Source: Candidatus Bathyarchaeota archaeon
GTDB taxonomy: Archaea; Thermoproteota; Bathyarchaeia; Bathyarchaeales; WUQV01
DNA: 8,910 nucleotides
NCBI GenBank assembly: GCA_009889585.1
Contig: WUQV01000119.1
Span: 1-8,910 of the forward strand
Direction: 5' to 3'
Under the pieces are notes generated by a model, which saw nothing but the letters and a program-made list of their open reading frames with translations, searched no databases and was not told the origin of the DNA. The position numbers and the translations under genes are program-made. Of the stretch, positions 1 to 6,631 are shown one piece after another (the first letter of the stretch is position 1; each line of letters begins with the position of its first letter).

Positions 1-120
1 ATCGGCGTCAGGAGGGCAGTATGTAGTTCGCACGACCGCTTGAGGGGCAGGGTTCAGCGAGAAGCCGTCGCCGAATTGGCCAGGGCCATAAAGGCCGTGG
101 AAGCAACCCTTAAGTTATAA
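1..120 (+). CDS. C-terminal 39 residues of an unidentified protein (5' partial)
   Basis: The plus strand is open from the first base and reads 39 codons to a TAA at 118-120. The piece begins IGVRRAVCSSHDRLRG and ends in a probable amphipathic helix rich in Ala, Glu, Arg and Lys (EAVAELARAIKAVEATLKL). It is GC-rich with strong G/C use at third positions, like the genes at the right end of the window and unlike the AT-rich mfnE next to it, which supports real coding. The end overlaps the stop of the convergent mfnE by 11 bases. I do not recognise the family from so short a piece; the bulk of the gene lies to the left of the window. Confidence 0.6.
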   Translation: MGVRRAVCSSHDRLRGRVQREAVAELARAIKAVEATLKL

Positions 121-778
121 TCTTAGTGCATACGGTCTTACGATCCTCAAGAATATCCTGTATTCGCCTATGATATTTCCCATTAACGACGTAACAATTC
201 AAATGCATTCCCAAGAGCATTTTCGGCAAAAATCTATCAACGCTAGTCCTTTTATTCCAACTTAAGAGCTCTTTAATTAAGAATTGCTCTATTAACTTTG
301 CATTAGGATCCTCCTTAGGATCATTTGAGAATATTCCATCAACATCTGTCACTAAAATTAACCTTTTCGCTCGTATTTTCAACGCTATATATGCAGCAAT
401 TGAATCTGATGTAACATCCCATGAATGCTCAAGTGGATCTTCTCTAAACATAAGTTTAGAAGGCAAAAATATGGGTAATGCTCCACTCTTAGAGAATACC
501 TTCGCCTCACTTAAGGAATATGTCGCTCGCGAGTTAGGCGTAATTTCTGATATAAGCAAGCCAAATTGATCCATACATAAAATAGCCATTTTATGAGACG
601 TATTTGAGGAAAGTACGAACTTCCCATCGAACTCCCTCACCACATCTGCAAGTTTACCCCCACCAGGTACGATGAGAATCCTATACCTCTTAGCTAGCTT
701 GCTTAACTCATAGCATAAGATTCTTAAACTTATTGGATCCTCAGCTAGACTTCCGCCAACTTTAATAACGGCTTCCAT
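110..778 (-). CDS. mfnE: Amino acid kinase family protein, probable [5-(aminomethyl)furan-3-yl]methyl phosphate kinase
   Basis: The 222-residue product is a small amino-acid-kinase fold protein. It opens with the nucleotide-site strand VIKVGGSL (residues 4-11), followed by the glycine loop IVPGGGKLADVVREF (36-50), a DVTSDSIAAYIA segment (121-132) and LILVTDVDGIFSNDP (140-154), all hallmarks of this superfamily. MfnE of methanogens converts the aminomethylfuran phosphate to its diphosphate, the activated partner for methanofuran assembly. Assignment to MfnE rather than another kinase rests largely on position: it is the last gene after mfnD and mfnF. It starts inside mfnF with a 34-base overlap, and a GAGGGTGA ribosome site at 788-795 lies nine bases before the ATG. 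The stop overlaps the end of the convergent gene to its left. It is noticeably AT-rich. Confidence 0.87.
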   Translation of the reverse strand: MEAVIKVGGSLAEDPISLRILCYELSKLAKRYRILIVPGGGKLADVVREFDGKFVLSSNTSHKMAILCMDQFGLLISEITPNSRATYSLSEAKVFSKSGALPIFLPSKLMFREDPLEHSWDVTSDSIAAYIALKIRAKRLILVTDVDGIFSNDPKEDPNAKLIEQFLIKELLSWNKRTSVDRFLPKMLLGMHLNCYVVNGKYHRRIQDILEDRKTVCTKIIT

Positions 779-1839
779 TGAACTACTTCACCCTCTAACT
801 TACTTGCGACCATTAATGCTATTCCAACCGAAGGCGACATTATCGCGACATTATTACCTAACAGTTCTCCGATGTCGATTATGCATTTGAATCCAGCTTT
901 TTGAGCCGCCCTCTTCGCTAGAAATTTCCTACCTAATCCCGTGACTACTACGGGAATCTGCCCTAAGGGAAACTCTAATCCTTCATAAACGCGCTTTAAG
1001 CCATCACTTATTTGTTCGATTTGCTTTTCCCATACGCATTGAGCTATGTTAATTATCTCTTGTTCACTTAACATATCTATATCAGCGCAAATCACACGAG
1101 CTAACCTAGCCATGGCCTCCCTCCTCGTTTTACCACGGCCATCAGGCGTTTCAACTACGTAATCCACCTCGCTAATATTGCCTAATACCAAGTGTGCATC
1201 ACCTGATTGGGCGAAAAATTCAGAGGACACTAAGGCATTTCCTTTTGACAATGGAACGTAACTTAAAATAGCGGCAACGTTAGTTCGTAAGGAGCCGGTG
1301 TAAATGAGCTCACCATTCATGAGCTTCTCTAAATCTGTTTTCCCTCTCGCCGCGATTTTCCCATTGATTACCGGGATTATACTCGTCGTAGTACTACCAA
1401 CGTCTATAATGATACAATTCTTAATCGCTTGCGAAATCATCCAACCGGTCGCAGGCCAATTCGCTGAAGCGACTTTAAGCGGCTCTAATCCCGCTTCTTC
1501 AATCGATATTAACTCGGCTTCAACATTTAAAACGAAAATAATAACATCGGGAAAAGTGGAGGATACGCAATCCAAAATATAATTGACGCCTTCTTTTTTA
1601 GTAAAAAAGGCATCTGATAGCTCTGCAGTCATTGTAACTCCAACAGCGGTAAGAGGCGCCAAATTAGTCAATTCTTCCTTAAGGCTTCTTAATACAGAGG
1701 GCAACTGCTCCTTGCCCCTTTTCCATATCGGGAAATACTCCAATTTAGTTTTAAGCGTTTTAACTAAGCCCTTCTCTGTCATTATGAAAGCAGCCTTCGT
1801 ATTCGCACCACCGATATCAAAGGCTAAAATATTCTTCAT
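745..1839 (-). CDS. mfnF: (4-{4-[2-(gamma-glutamylamino)ethyl]phenoxymethyl}furan-2-yl)methanamine synthase (H4MPT-linked C1 transfer pathway protein)
   Basis: The product has 364 residues and two sugar-kinase/actin-like nucleotide motifs: ILAFDIGGANTKAAF near the start (residues 4-18) and IIIDVGSTTTSIIPVINGK in the middle (143-161). A third glycine-rich element follows (VVVTGLGRKFLAKRA, 297-311), and the C-terminal MSPSVGIALMVA segment (334-345) is typical of the family. This is the family long annotated as probable H4MPT-linked C1 transfer pathway protein. In methanogens MfnF joins the furan diphosphate made by MfnE to gamma-glutamyltyramine made by MfnD. The ATG overlaps the TGA of mfnD in an ATGA arrangement, and a GGTGATC ribosome site at 1844-1850 precedes it, so the two are translationally coupled. 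Length and motifs are normal; I see no lesion. Six cysteines (91, 142, 251, 268, 319 and the ones implied nearby) show no metal-site spacing. Confidence 0.9.
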   Translation of the reverse strand: MKNILAFDIGGANTKAAFIMTEKGLVKTLKTKLEYFPIWKRGKEQLPSVLRSLKEELTNLAPLTAVGVTMTAELSDAFFTKKEGVNYILDCVSSTFPDVIIFVLNVEAELISIEEAGLEPLKVASANWPATGWMISQAIKNCIIIDVGSTTTSIIPVINGKIAARGKTDLEKLMNGELIYTGSLRTNVAAILSYVPLSKGNALVSSEFFAQSGDAHLVLGNISEVDYVVETPDGRGKTRREAMARLARVICADIDMLSEQEIINIAQCVWEKQIEQISDGLKRVYEGLEFPLGQIPVVVTGLGRKFLAKRAAQKAGFKCIIDIGELLGNNVAIMSPSVGIALMVASKLEGEVVQWKPLLKLAEV

Positions 1840-3077
1840 ATTCGATCACCATCTAACATTTGATTAAGATTCTTCAAAGCATTATTAAAACCAATAATTG
1901 CCTCCTTCAATTCTTCGGCTTTAAAAGCAAGAAGAGCATAACTAAATTTCTCATCTTCGATTGAAAATGGAGGAGACACGATGTAATCTAACTCGTAAAT
2001 CTTCAAAAGCTTATTGTAACTAGGCGACTTAACCCTCACCTTTGAAAAGAAGGCGTAACCCGAAGTTCGTACCTTTTCCGGAAGCTCATCCTCGATTACG
2101 GCATCCATTATCGCTTGAGCTGGATTGAAGTTAACGACCTTCGTCAAACCTACGTACGAAGTCGTAAGCCTCGGATTTATTTCCATTACGAAGGGTTCCT
2201 TTCGCGTTAAAACCATGTCGACGCCGACGTAACCTCGAAGCCCCTTAATGGCCTCAACGGCCCTTCGTGCTGCCTCCATTGCCTTTTCCTTAAGCGGATG
2301 ATGAAAGGGAACTATGCCTCCGATGTAGCCCGAATTTAAACGAGGGGGCCTCAATACGATCATTTGACGATTTAAGGTAATCGACATCGCTCCTTTATCC
2401 GTTGAAATTACGCTAACGCTAACTGCCGTACCAAAAACTCGCTCTTGAATCAAGAAAGATTCGCTCATTGATTCCCTTTTTATCTTATCGATGGCATCTT
2501 TCACTTGAGCCTCATTAGTGATAACGCTTAACCCTTGACAACCGATGCCTCTCGCAGGCTTAAAAACTACAGGAAGTCCTATGCTTTTCACAGCACCCTT
2601 AATTCTCTCAATGCCATTGTTAACGTTCATGATTAACGTCTCAGGAAGCCTTAACCTAGCCCTCTTTAAGGCTTCATATGATATTGCTTTATTTGAAACG
2701 ATTTCCATCGCATCAACTCGACAGTTTAAAGAAGTTTTGCCAAGGGCTTCAACGTTCTCTACTAGCCTTTGAAGAGTTCCATTGGACTCAGGCGCTAAAA
2801 TATAAACTGCATCAGCTTCTTCACAGCTCTTCATTAAAGCCCTCTTCATAACTTCAAGCGAAGGTATCGTCACAACTTTATCGGCTTGTAATAGTGGATT
2901 AAGCGCTGCAATCCTTGAGTCGAGAAGGGTGATTACGTAGTGTCCCGCCCTTCTAAAGTCTGAAATTAAGTACCTCAGCATGCCGAAGCCTTCGCATAGA
3001 ATATTGATGGGGATTTTTTGATCGACGAAGCCTCCTCCCGATAAGTGCTCATAAGCTAAAACCTTCAAGCTTATCAC
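1836..3077 (-). CDS. mfnD: ATP-grasp tyramine--L-glutamate ligase
   Basis: This 413-residue ATP-grasp protein has an N-terminal pre-ATP domain beginning KVLAYEHLSGGGF (residues 5-17). The core follows: VVFKPARGIGCQG (170-182), the QERV adenine-site strand (211-214), GVDMV (285-289) and the metal-binding VMEINPRLTTSY (297-308). MfnD ligates glutamate to tyramine, giving gamma-glutamyltyramine for methanofuran. About 70 residues (roughly 340-413) follow the core and may be a separate C-terminal segment; from memory this is longer than the Methanocaldococcus enzyme. Specific substrate is inferred from the adjacent mfnF and mfnE, because related ATP-grasp proteins also occur in H4MPT gene clusters. 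The GTG start at 3077 is chosen because a TATA box lies about 30 bases upstream. An in-frame TTG at 3068 is the alternative. Confidence 0.87.
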   Translation of the reverse strand: MISLKVLAYEHLSGGGFVDQKIPINILCEGFGMLRYLISDFRRAGHYVITLLDSRIAALNPLLQADKVVTIPSLEVMKRALMKSCEEADAVYILAPESNGTLQRLVENVEALGKTSLNCRVDAMEIVSNKAISYEALKRARLRLPETLIMNVNNGIERIKGAVKSIGLPVVFKPARGIGCQGLSVITNEAQVKDAIDKIKRESMSESFLIQERVFGTAVSVSVISTDKGAMSITLNRQMIVLRPPRLNSGYIGGIVPFHHPLKEKAMEAARRAVEAIKGLRGYVGVDMVLTRKEPFVMEINPRLTTSYVGLTKVVNFNPAQAIMDAVIEDELPEKVRTSGYAFFSKVRVKSPSYNKLLKIYELDYIVSPPFSIEDEKFSYALLAFKAEELKEAIIGFNNALKNLNQMLDGDRI

Positions 3078-3103
3078 TCATCGACTGAATGCATGCAGAG
3101 AGC

Positions 3104-3110
3104 TTTTAAA
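3104..3110 (-). promoter_or_regulatory. TATA box of the mfnDFE operon
   Basis: Read on the minus strand, TTTAAAA lies centred about 30 bases upstream of the mfnD GTG. Archaeal transcription usually begins about 25 bases after the TATA centre, which puts the transcript start about four bases from the start codon, so mfnD is probably translated from a nearly leaderless mRNA. No ribosome site precedes the start, in contrast with mfnF and mfnE. An eight-base palindrome TGCATGCA at 3090-3097 sits between the TATA box and the predicted start site and could be an operator, but it is short. Confidence 0.6.
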
Positions 3111-3147
3111 GTTTATGTCCTTCGCGATTAGGTCGGGCCCCTTACGT

Positions 3148-3161
3148 CCATCGCTCGATGG
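3148..3161. promoter_or_regulatory. Inverted repeat in the mfnD / HisA-like divergent intergenic region
   Basis: CCATCG and CGATGG face each other across two bases, giving a 14-base dyad with perfect six-base arms. The half-site CGATGG occurs again at 3222-3227, just upstream of the candidate TATA element of the HisA-like gene. The dyad lies between the two divergent promoters, where a shared transcription factor could act. There is no T-run after it, so it is not an obvious terminator. This is only a candidate, since dyads of this length also arise by chance. The rest of the 169-base intergenic region shows no RNA gene or credible reading frame. Confidence 0.3.
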
Positions 3162-3230
3162 TTCATCAAGTTAGTCGCGTACATTGGATCATGCTCATAA
3201 GAACTATTAGCTTATCTTAGACGATGGCCT

Positions 3231-3239
3231 TATTATAAG
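3231..3239 (+). promoter_or_regulatory. Candidate TATA element for the HisA-like gene
   Basis: TATTATAAG is the best TATA-like element upstream of the HisA-like gene. Its centre is only about 12 bases before the ATG at 3247, so transcription from it would begin near 3260, inside the longest reading frame. If this element is real, translation must begin further down, most plausibly at the GTG at 3349. A weaker AT-rich stretch (CTTATCTTAG, 3211-3220) is spaced correctly for the ATG but matches the consensus poorly. Confidence 0.4.
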
Positions 3240-3246
3240 AGCCGAT

Positions 3247-4071
3247 ATGAAAGCCGAAGCGGCTCATACCCGTAATGATGTCACCTTCGATGTAACTTGT
3301 TCATTCATCCCATCGTTAAGACGAAGGATTTCTCGAACGCGTTTACATGTGATCCCCGTCATCGACGTTTTAAACGGCATAGCAGTGCACGCCAAACGCG
3401 GCTTAAGAGAACGCTATGAACCCTTAAGGAGCGTTTTATGTTCGTCATTTGACCCGTTTGCAATCGCTTCGACGTTTAAGTCGTTCGGGTTTAAGCATTT
3501 ATACTTAGCCGACCTTGATGCAATATTAGGAAGGCAGCCCAACTATATGCTTTATGACAAGATTAAGTCGATCGATATCGAATTGATGATCGACGCTGGA
3601 ATATCGAATATGAAAAGGGCTGAAATAGTATTTGAATATGGAGCTTCAAAGATCGTAATAGGCACAGAAACCCTTTATGACTTATCGTTTGTTAATGAGT
3701 CGATTAAATCTTTTGGCGAAGGTCGAGTGATAGTAAGCTTAGATTTAAAAGAAGGGAAACTTTTAAGCTCTTCTGAAGAGATAAGATCCATGAATCCTCC
3801 TCACTTAGCACTTGAACTTGAAAAAATAGGCGTTGCGACGGTTATTATTCTAGATTTAGCTAGGGTGGGAACTGAATGTGGAGTTGATAAATCAATAATA
3901 GGGGAGATCCTCGATAAAACTGAGCTCGAAGTATTAGTTGGCGGTGGAATATCAGGGATGTTAGAGATAAAGGAGTTGAAAGATATGGGCGTCTTTGGCG
4001 TCCTCGTGAGTACAATATTACATAATGGCAAGCTTAAAATAGAAGAGCTTAAAGCTACAGGGCTTTTATGA
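3247..4071 (+). CDS. HisA/HisF-family TIM-barrel protein of the methanogen/C1-pathway type, function unknown
   Basis: The core resembles HisA, the phosphosugar-ring isomerase of histidine synthesis. It has IPVIDVLNGIAVHAKRG with the first-strand aspartate (Asp40 in this frame), LYLADLDAI (86-93), MIDAGI (114-119), SKIVIGTETL (134-143), IVSLDLKEG with the second catalytic-type aspartate (Asp166), and the phosphate loop VGGGIS (231-236). The usual second phosphate motif is altered to VLVSTILHNG (252-261). This pattern fits the HisA-related paralogues of methanogens and H4MPT-using bacteria rather than histidine biosynthesis, and no other his gene is present. The bounds give the longest frame. 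The first 34 codons do not look like the family, and a GTG at 3349 would give a normal 240-residue protein starting right at the first strand. It is divergent from mfnD, and its stop overlaps that of cobY. A role in methanofuran or related C1 cofactor metabolism is inferred only from this position. Confidence 0.85.
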   Translation: MKAEAAHTRNDVTFDVTCSFIPSLRRRISRTRLHVIPVIDVLNGIAVHAKRGLRERYEPLRSVLCSSFDPFAIASTFKSFGFKHLYLADLDAILGRQPNYMLYDKIKSIDIELMIDAGISNMKRAEIVFEYGASKIVIGTETLYDLSFVNESIKSFGEGRVIVSLDLKEGKLLSSSEEIRSMNPPHLALELEKIGVATVIILDLARVGTECGVDKSIIGEILDKTELEVLVGGGISGMLEIKELKDMGVFGVLVSTILHNGKLKIEELKATGLL

Positions 4072-4770
4072 TGTTACGAATGGAAAAGGGCTATTCATTT
4101 GCACATCTGGGTTCAGCGTAGGTAAATGCGATCTATCATGTCGTAGCGAACAGCAGCATTTTCCAGAAGCGCTTAAGATGGTTTCTGCAACCTTTAAGTC
4201 TTCAATGGTATTAACGTTTATGGCGACTTCCTTTTCATCGAGTACTAAAATCTCCTCCTCCAGTTCCTCCTCATTAATACCTCCTCTGCTAATCATATTT
4301 ATTCCAGCTGGAACTAAGCGCCTTCCTTCTATTTCAAGGACGTAGTCCATCGTTAAACCCAGTTTTTCTTTCACGTCAGCTGGGACAACTACGGTTAGGG
4401 CGGGTTTATTACACCGCTCATAGCAACTTATAATATCGTCGATGATCTTACTAGTAAGCAATGGAAGATCTGCTGAAACGATCATAACTACGCTCAGCTT
4501 AAGCCTTTTAACTACATACTGCATATCAAATACATAGTCCTCTCCAGGCGTCTCTATAACTTTGACTGAGAACTTTTTAACAGCTTTTGTTGTTTTAAGA
4601 GTATGTTTACTTACTGCGATTATGATTTCATCTACTTTTCTAGCGTTTTTTAAAGCTTCTAAAACTCGCTCAATCATAGGTTTGCCGCATACTTTAATTA
4701 AGGGCTTTTCTTCTTGAAGTTTCATGCGAATTCCTCTACCGCCAGCCATAACGAGAGCTACTATGCCCAT
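4066..4770 (-). CDS. cobY: GTP:adenosylcobinamide-phosphate guanylyltransferase
   Basis: CobY transfers GMP from GTP to adenosylcobinamide-phosphate, giving AdoCbi-GDP for CobS; it is the archaeal replacement for bacterial CobU. The sequence is a nucleotidyltransferase: the signature loop VMAGGRGIRM (residues 7-16) is followed by EKPLIKVCGKPMIERVLEAL (21-40), the metal-site strand VSADLPLL (98-105), PAGINMISRGG (154-164) and INVNTIEDLKVAE (184-196). The domain ends near residue 202. A further tail of about 32 residues contains CCC (205-207) and then low-similarity sequence; from memory the Methanocaldococcus protein is about 196 residues, so the tail is unusual. The ATG overlaps the end of cobS by ten bases and has a GGTGAT ribosome site at 4774-4779. 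The CobY call over other NTP transferases is strengthened by cobS and cobT in the same operon. Confidence 0.9.
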   Translation of the reverse strand: MGIVALVMAGGRGIRMKLQEEKPLIKVCGKPMIERVLEALKNARKVDEIIIAVSKHTLKTTKAVKKFSVKVIETPGEDYVFDMQYVVKRLKLSVVMIVSADLPLLTSKIIDDIISCYERCNKPALTVVVPADVKEKLGLTMDYVLEIEGRRLVPAGINMISRGGINEEELEEEILVLDEKEVAINVNTIEDLKVAETILSASGKCCCSLRHDRSHLPTLNPDVQMNSPFPFVTS

Positions 4771-5519
4771 CTAATCACCGATAAGATGACGATTAAGGAA
4801 GTCATGCGAGCGAGCTCATTCATCGCTCCCATCACGTCTCCTGTTAGACCTTTAAAGTGCTTATTTGAGACCATCACTATGATCAAGGCGGTAATTATAC
4901 TGATGATTATCACGATAAAACCTATAACTTGTAACAAGGATATTCCCATTCCAAAGGATATGATGAGCGCAATCATTAAGCGAAGATTTCGATATCGTCC
5001 ATGCATAGCGTTAATGAAATACGTATTCATTCCCATATGAGCTGATCTTCCGACCCAAGCCCCAACGACCATGGAGAGCTTTGCTGAAACCTCAGATATC
5101 ACTAAGCTTTGAACGATAATGTCTGCTTTTAACCCAGCGATACAAAAGGCTGTCGTTAATAACGTTATCAACCCTATTATTAAGCCACCAACTCCCGTTA
5201 ATCGATCGTGCATTACTTCAATTTTCCTTTCAGGCGGGCCTTGGCACATTATGCCATCTCCAAAGTCTAACAATCCATCTACGTGATGAAGCCCTGTAAT
5301 GAACAAGATGAAACCTAACGTTAAAATTCCAACGACAATTGCCGGAAGAACTCGAAGAAGTAACCAAGCAATTAGCCCAGCTAATAGCCCTATAAATGCT
5401 CCCACTATTGGAAAGAAAAACATGTAATTTGACGCATTAACTAAGCTACTTTTATCGGCGCCCACCGGGATTATCGTAAGGAAGGCTATTAAATCCCTTA
5501 TACCCTTAAGTACACTCAC
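4761..5519 (-). CDS. cobS: Adenosylcobinamide-GDP ribazoletransferase (cobalamin synthase)
   Basis: CobS is the integral membrane enzyme that joins AdoCbi-GDP and alpha-ribazole (or its phosphate) to complete the cobalamin nucleotide loop. The 252-residue product has the family signature HHVDGLLDFGDGIM (residues 78-91) and the C-terminal KGLTGDVMGAMNE (223-235), whose acidic residues are expected to bind metal. Hydrophobic segments near 34-56, 58-77, 112-130, 180-217 and 238-250 agree with a multi-pass protein. The start is a GTG one base after the cobT stop, with a good GAGGTTGA site at 5526-5533 lying inside the cobT end. I rejected the nearby ATG because it is followed at once by a stop. 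It overlaps cobY by ten bases, so cobT, cobS and cobY are tightly coupled. Confidence 0.95.
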   Translation of the reverse strand: MSVLKGIRDLIAFLTIIPVGADKSSLVNASNYMFFFPIVGAFIGLLAGLIAWLLLRVLPAIVVGILTLGFILFITGLHHVDGLLDFGDGIMCQGPPERKIEVMHDRLTGVGGLIIGLITLLTTAFCIAGLKADIIVQSLVISEVSAKLSMVVGAWVGRSAHMGMNTYFINAMHGRYRNLRLMIALIISFGMGISLLQVIGFIVIIISIITALIIVMVSNKHFKGLTGDVMGAMNELARMTSLIVILSVIRWA

Positions 5520-5520
5520 A

Positions 5521-6621
5521 TCATTTCAACCTCATTAAATTCTCATAACTTCTTTCGACCTCCTTAAGCAAAACTTCCTTCGTTACGCAGCCCTTAGACT
5601 TAACCATGGCAGCTATAGCGGCGCCTCCTGCGCCAACGCCCTCCTTTACCGCCCCCATTTCATATGCTCTTAAGCCTTCAAACTTAGATTGGCCGAAGTC
5701 TAAATCAACGGCTAAAATCGGAATATCAGCTATCTGAGTTACTATCCCCCTTAAGTCAGCCGTCCTATCAGATACAATCCACCTCGTAGTCCCGATTACG
5801 ATGTTGTCTAAAGCATCGCATTTCAATGCATTTACAATCGCCAAAATGGCGCCCATTTGAGTCCCGCCAGCCATTAAAACCGGAACTTCATCCGACGCTC
5901 CGAGGATTAATCCAGCGAAAGCTGGCATAATGGGATCTCCAACGCATGTTATTGCCCTTATAGGATCGTTTGCTAAAGCGTCGAACTCTACGCCCGCGGC
6001 CTTTAAACCGACTTCAACGACCTTGATCTTAAGCTCATGCGGATTATTCGGCATGCTACTGCTAACCTTCCCCTTTGCATCTACGCCCATCGCTAATAAA
6101 ACGCCGAGCGCCGTTGTCGTGCCGCCCGGAATGCTTTCGCCTATTACGAGGTAATCCGCCACCTTAGATAGGTTTTCACCAAAGATTCTCGCCCTTTCTA
6201 AAACTTCTTCAACGTTCCTCACGGCCCTCCCTAACCTTATATCGCCTCCTGGGCTCCCCCCTATGTCTAAGAAGGGAACGTGCGGCTTTACTCTAGAGCC
6301 TCCGTTAACGACGAGGGTGGGGATGTCCGCTAACTTGAGGGCCGACATAGTGATCAAGGCGGGCGTCGGCATCCCTTCCGGCGTGACGGGCACGCCTTGT
6401 ATGCACTTACATCTACCCATGAGCAAGAGCTCGACGTCCGCAGGCGGCGTGTAATCAGTTAACTCAGGGCTCCTACCGGCTGCGGATATCCCAGGTATCT
6501 TCGCCGTCTCCGTCGTCCCTATTACGCAAACGAATAACGGGCTTTTACCCTCCAAGTCCCTTAGAAAGGCTTCGCCCTTAACTTCCTCGTGAATTAACAT
6601 TATATCGCCGATTTTCTTCAT
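5521..6621 (-). CDS. cobT: Nicotinate-nucleotide--dimethylbenzimidazole phosphoribosyltransferase, archaeal type
   Basis: CobT transfers phosphoribose from nicotinate mononucleotide to the lower-ligand base, giving alpha-ribazole phosphate. The 366-residue product is glycine-rich with motifs typical of the archaeal branch: CVIGTTETAKIPGISAAG (residues 32-49), GESIPGGTTTALGVLLAMG (161-179), GDPIMPAFAG (228-237), VLMAGGTQMGAI (248-259) and EGVGAGGAA (327-335). Glu327 matches the position of the general-base glutamate in the bacterial GEGTGA motif, as judged by eye. The ATG is ten bases after the stop of the Dph6-like gene, with a GAGGTCG site at 6627-6633 overlapping that stop; a second in-frame ATG occurs at codon 8. 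The 5' half of the gene is much richer in GC than the 3' half. Which base is used as lower ligand cannot be told from the sequence. Confidence 0.93.
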   Translation of the reverse strand: MKKIGDIMLIHEEVKGEAFLRDLEGKSPLFVCVIGTTETAKIPGISAAGRSPELTDYTPPADVELLLMGRCKCIQGVPVTPEGMPTPALITMSALKLADIPTLVVNGGSRVKPHVPFLDIGGSPGGDIRLGRAVRNVEEVLERARIFGENLSKVADYLVIGESIPGGTTTALGVLLAMGVDAKGKVSSSMPNNPHELKIKVVEVGLKAAGVEFDALANDPIRAITCVGDPIMPAFAGLILGASDEVPVLMAGGTQMGAILAIVNALKCDALDNIVIGTTRWIVSDRTADLRGIVTQIADIPILAVDLDFGQSKFEGLRAYEMGAVKEGVGAGGAAIAAMVKSKGCVTKEVLLKEVERSYENLMRLK

Positions 6622-6631
6622 CCTTTCGACC

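Noticed and set aside
1304..1867. Two plus-strand open frames opposite mfnF
   Set aside because: They are antisense to a well-supported MfnF with clear nucleotide motifs, show no recognisable domain and have no ribosome site; they arise from its codon pattern.
3115..3174. 19-codon plus-strand frame in the mfnD / HisA-like intergenic region, as a possible leader peptide
   Set aside because: It starts next to the opposite-strand TATA box, has no ribosome site, lies upstream of the candidate promoter and shows no regulatory residue runs.
3078..3246. Possible cobalamin riboswitch or other structured RNA upstream of the operons
   Set aside because: Neither this region nor the 71 bases at 7325-7395 contains the conserved B12-box or room for the fold, and the transcripts appear leaderless or short-leadered.
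4714..5040. 108-residue plus-strand frame opposite cobS and the cobY start
   Set aside because: It is antisense to the CobS C-terminal half and shows only low-complexity hydrophobic runs that mirror the membrane helices of CobS.
5930..6454. Plus-strand frames opposite cobT
   Set aside because: No family resemblance; the opposite frame carries all CobT motifs without a break.
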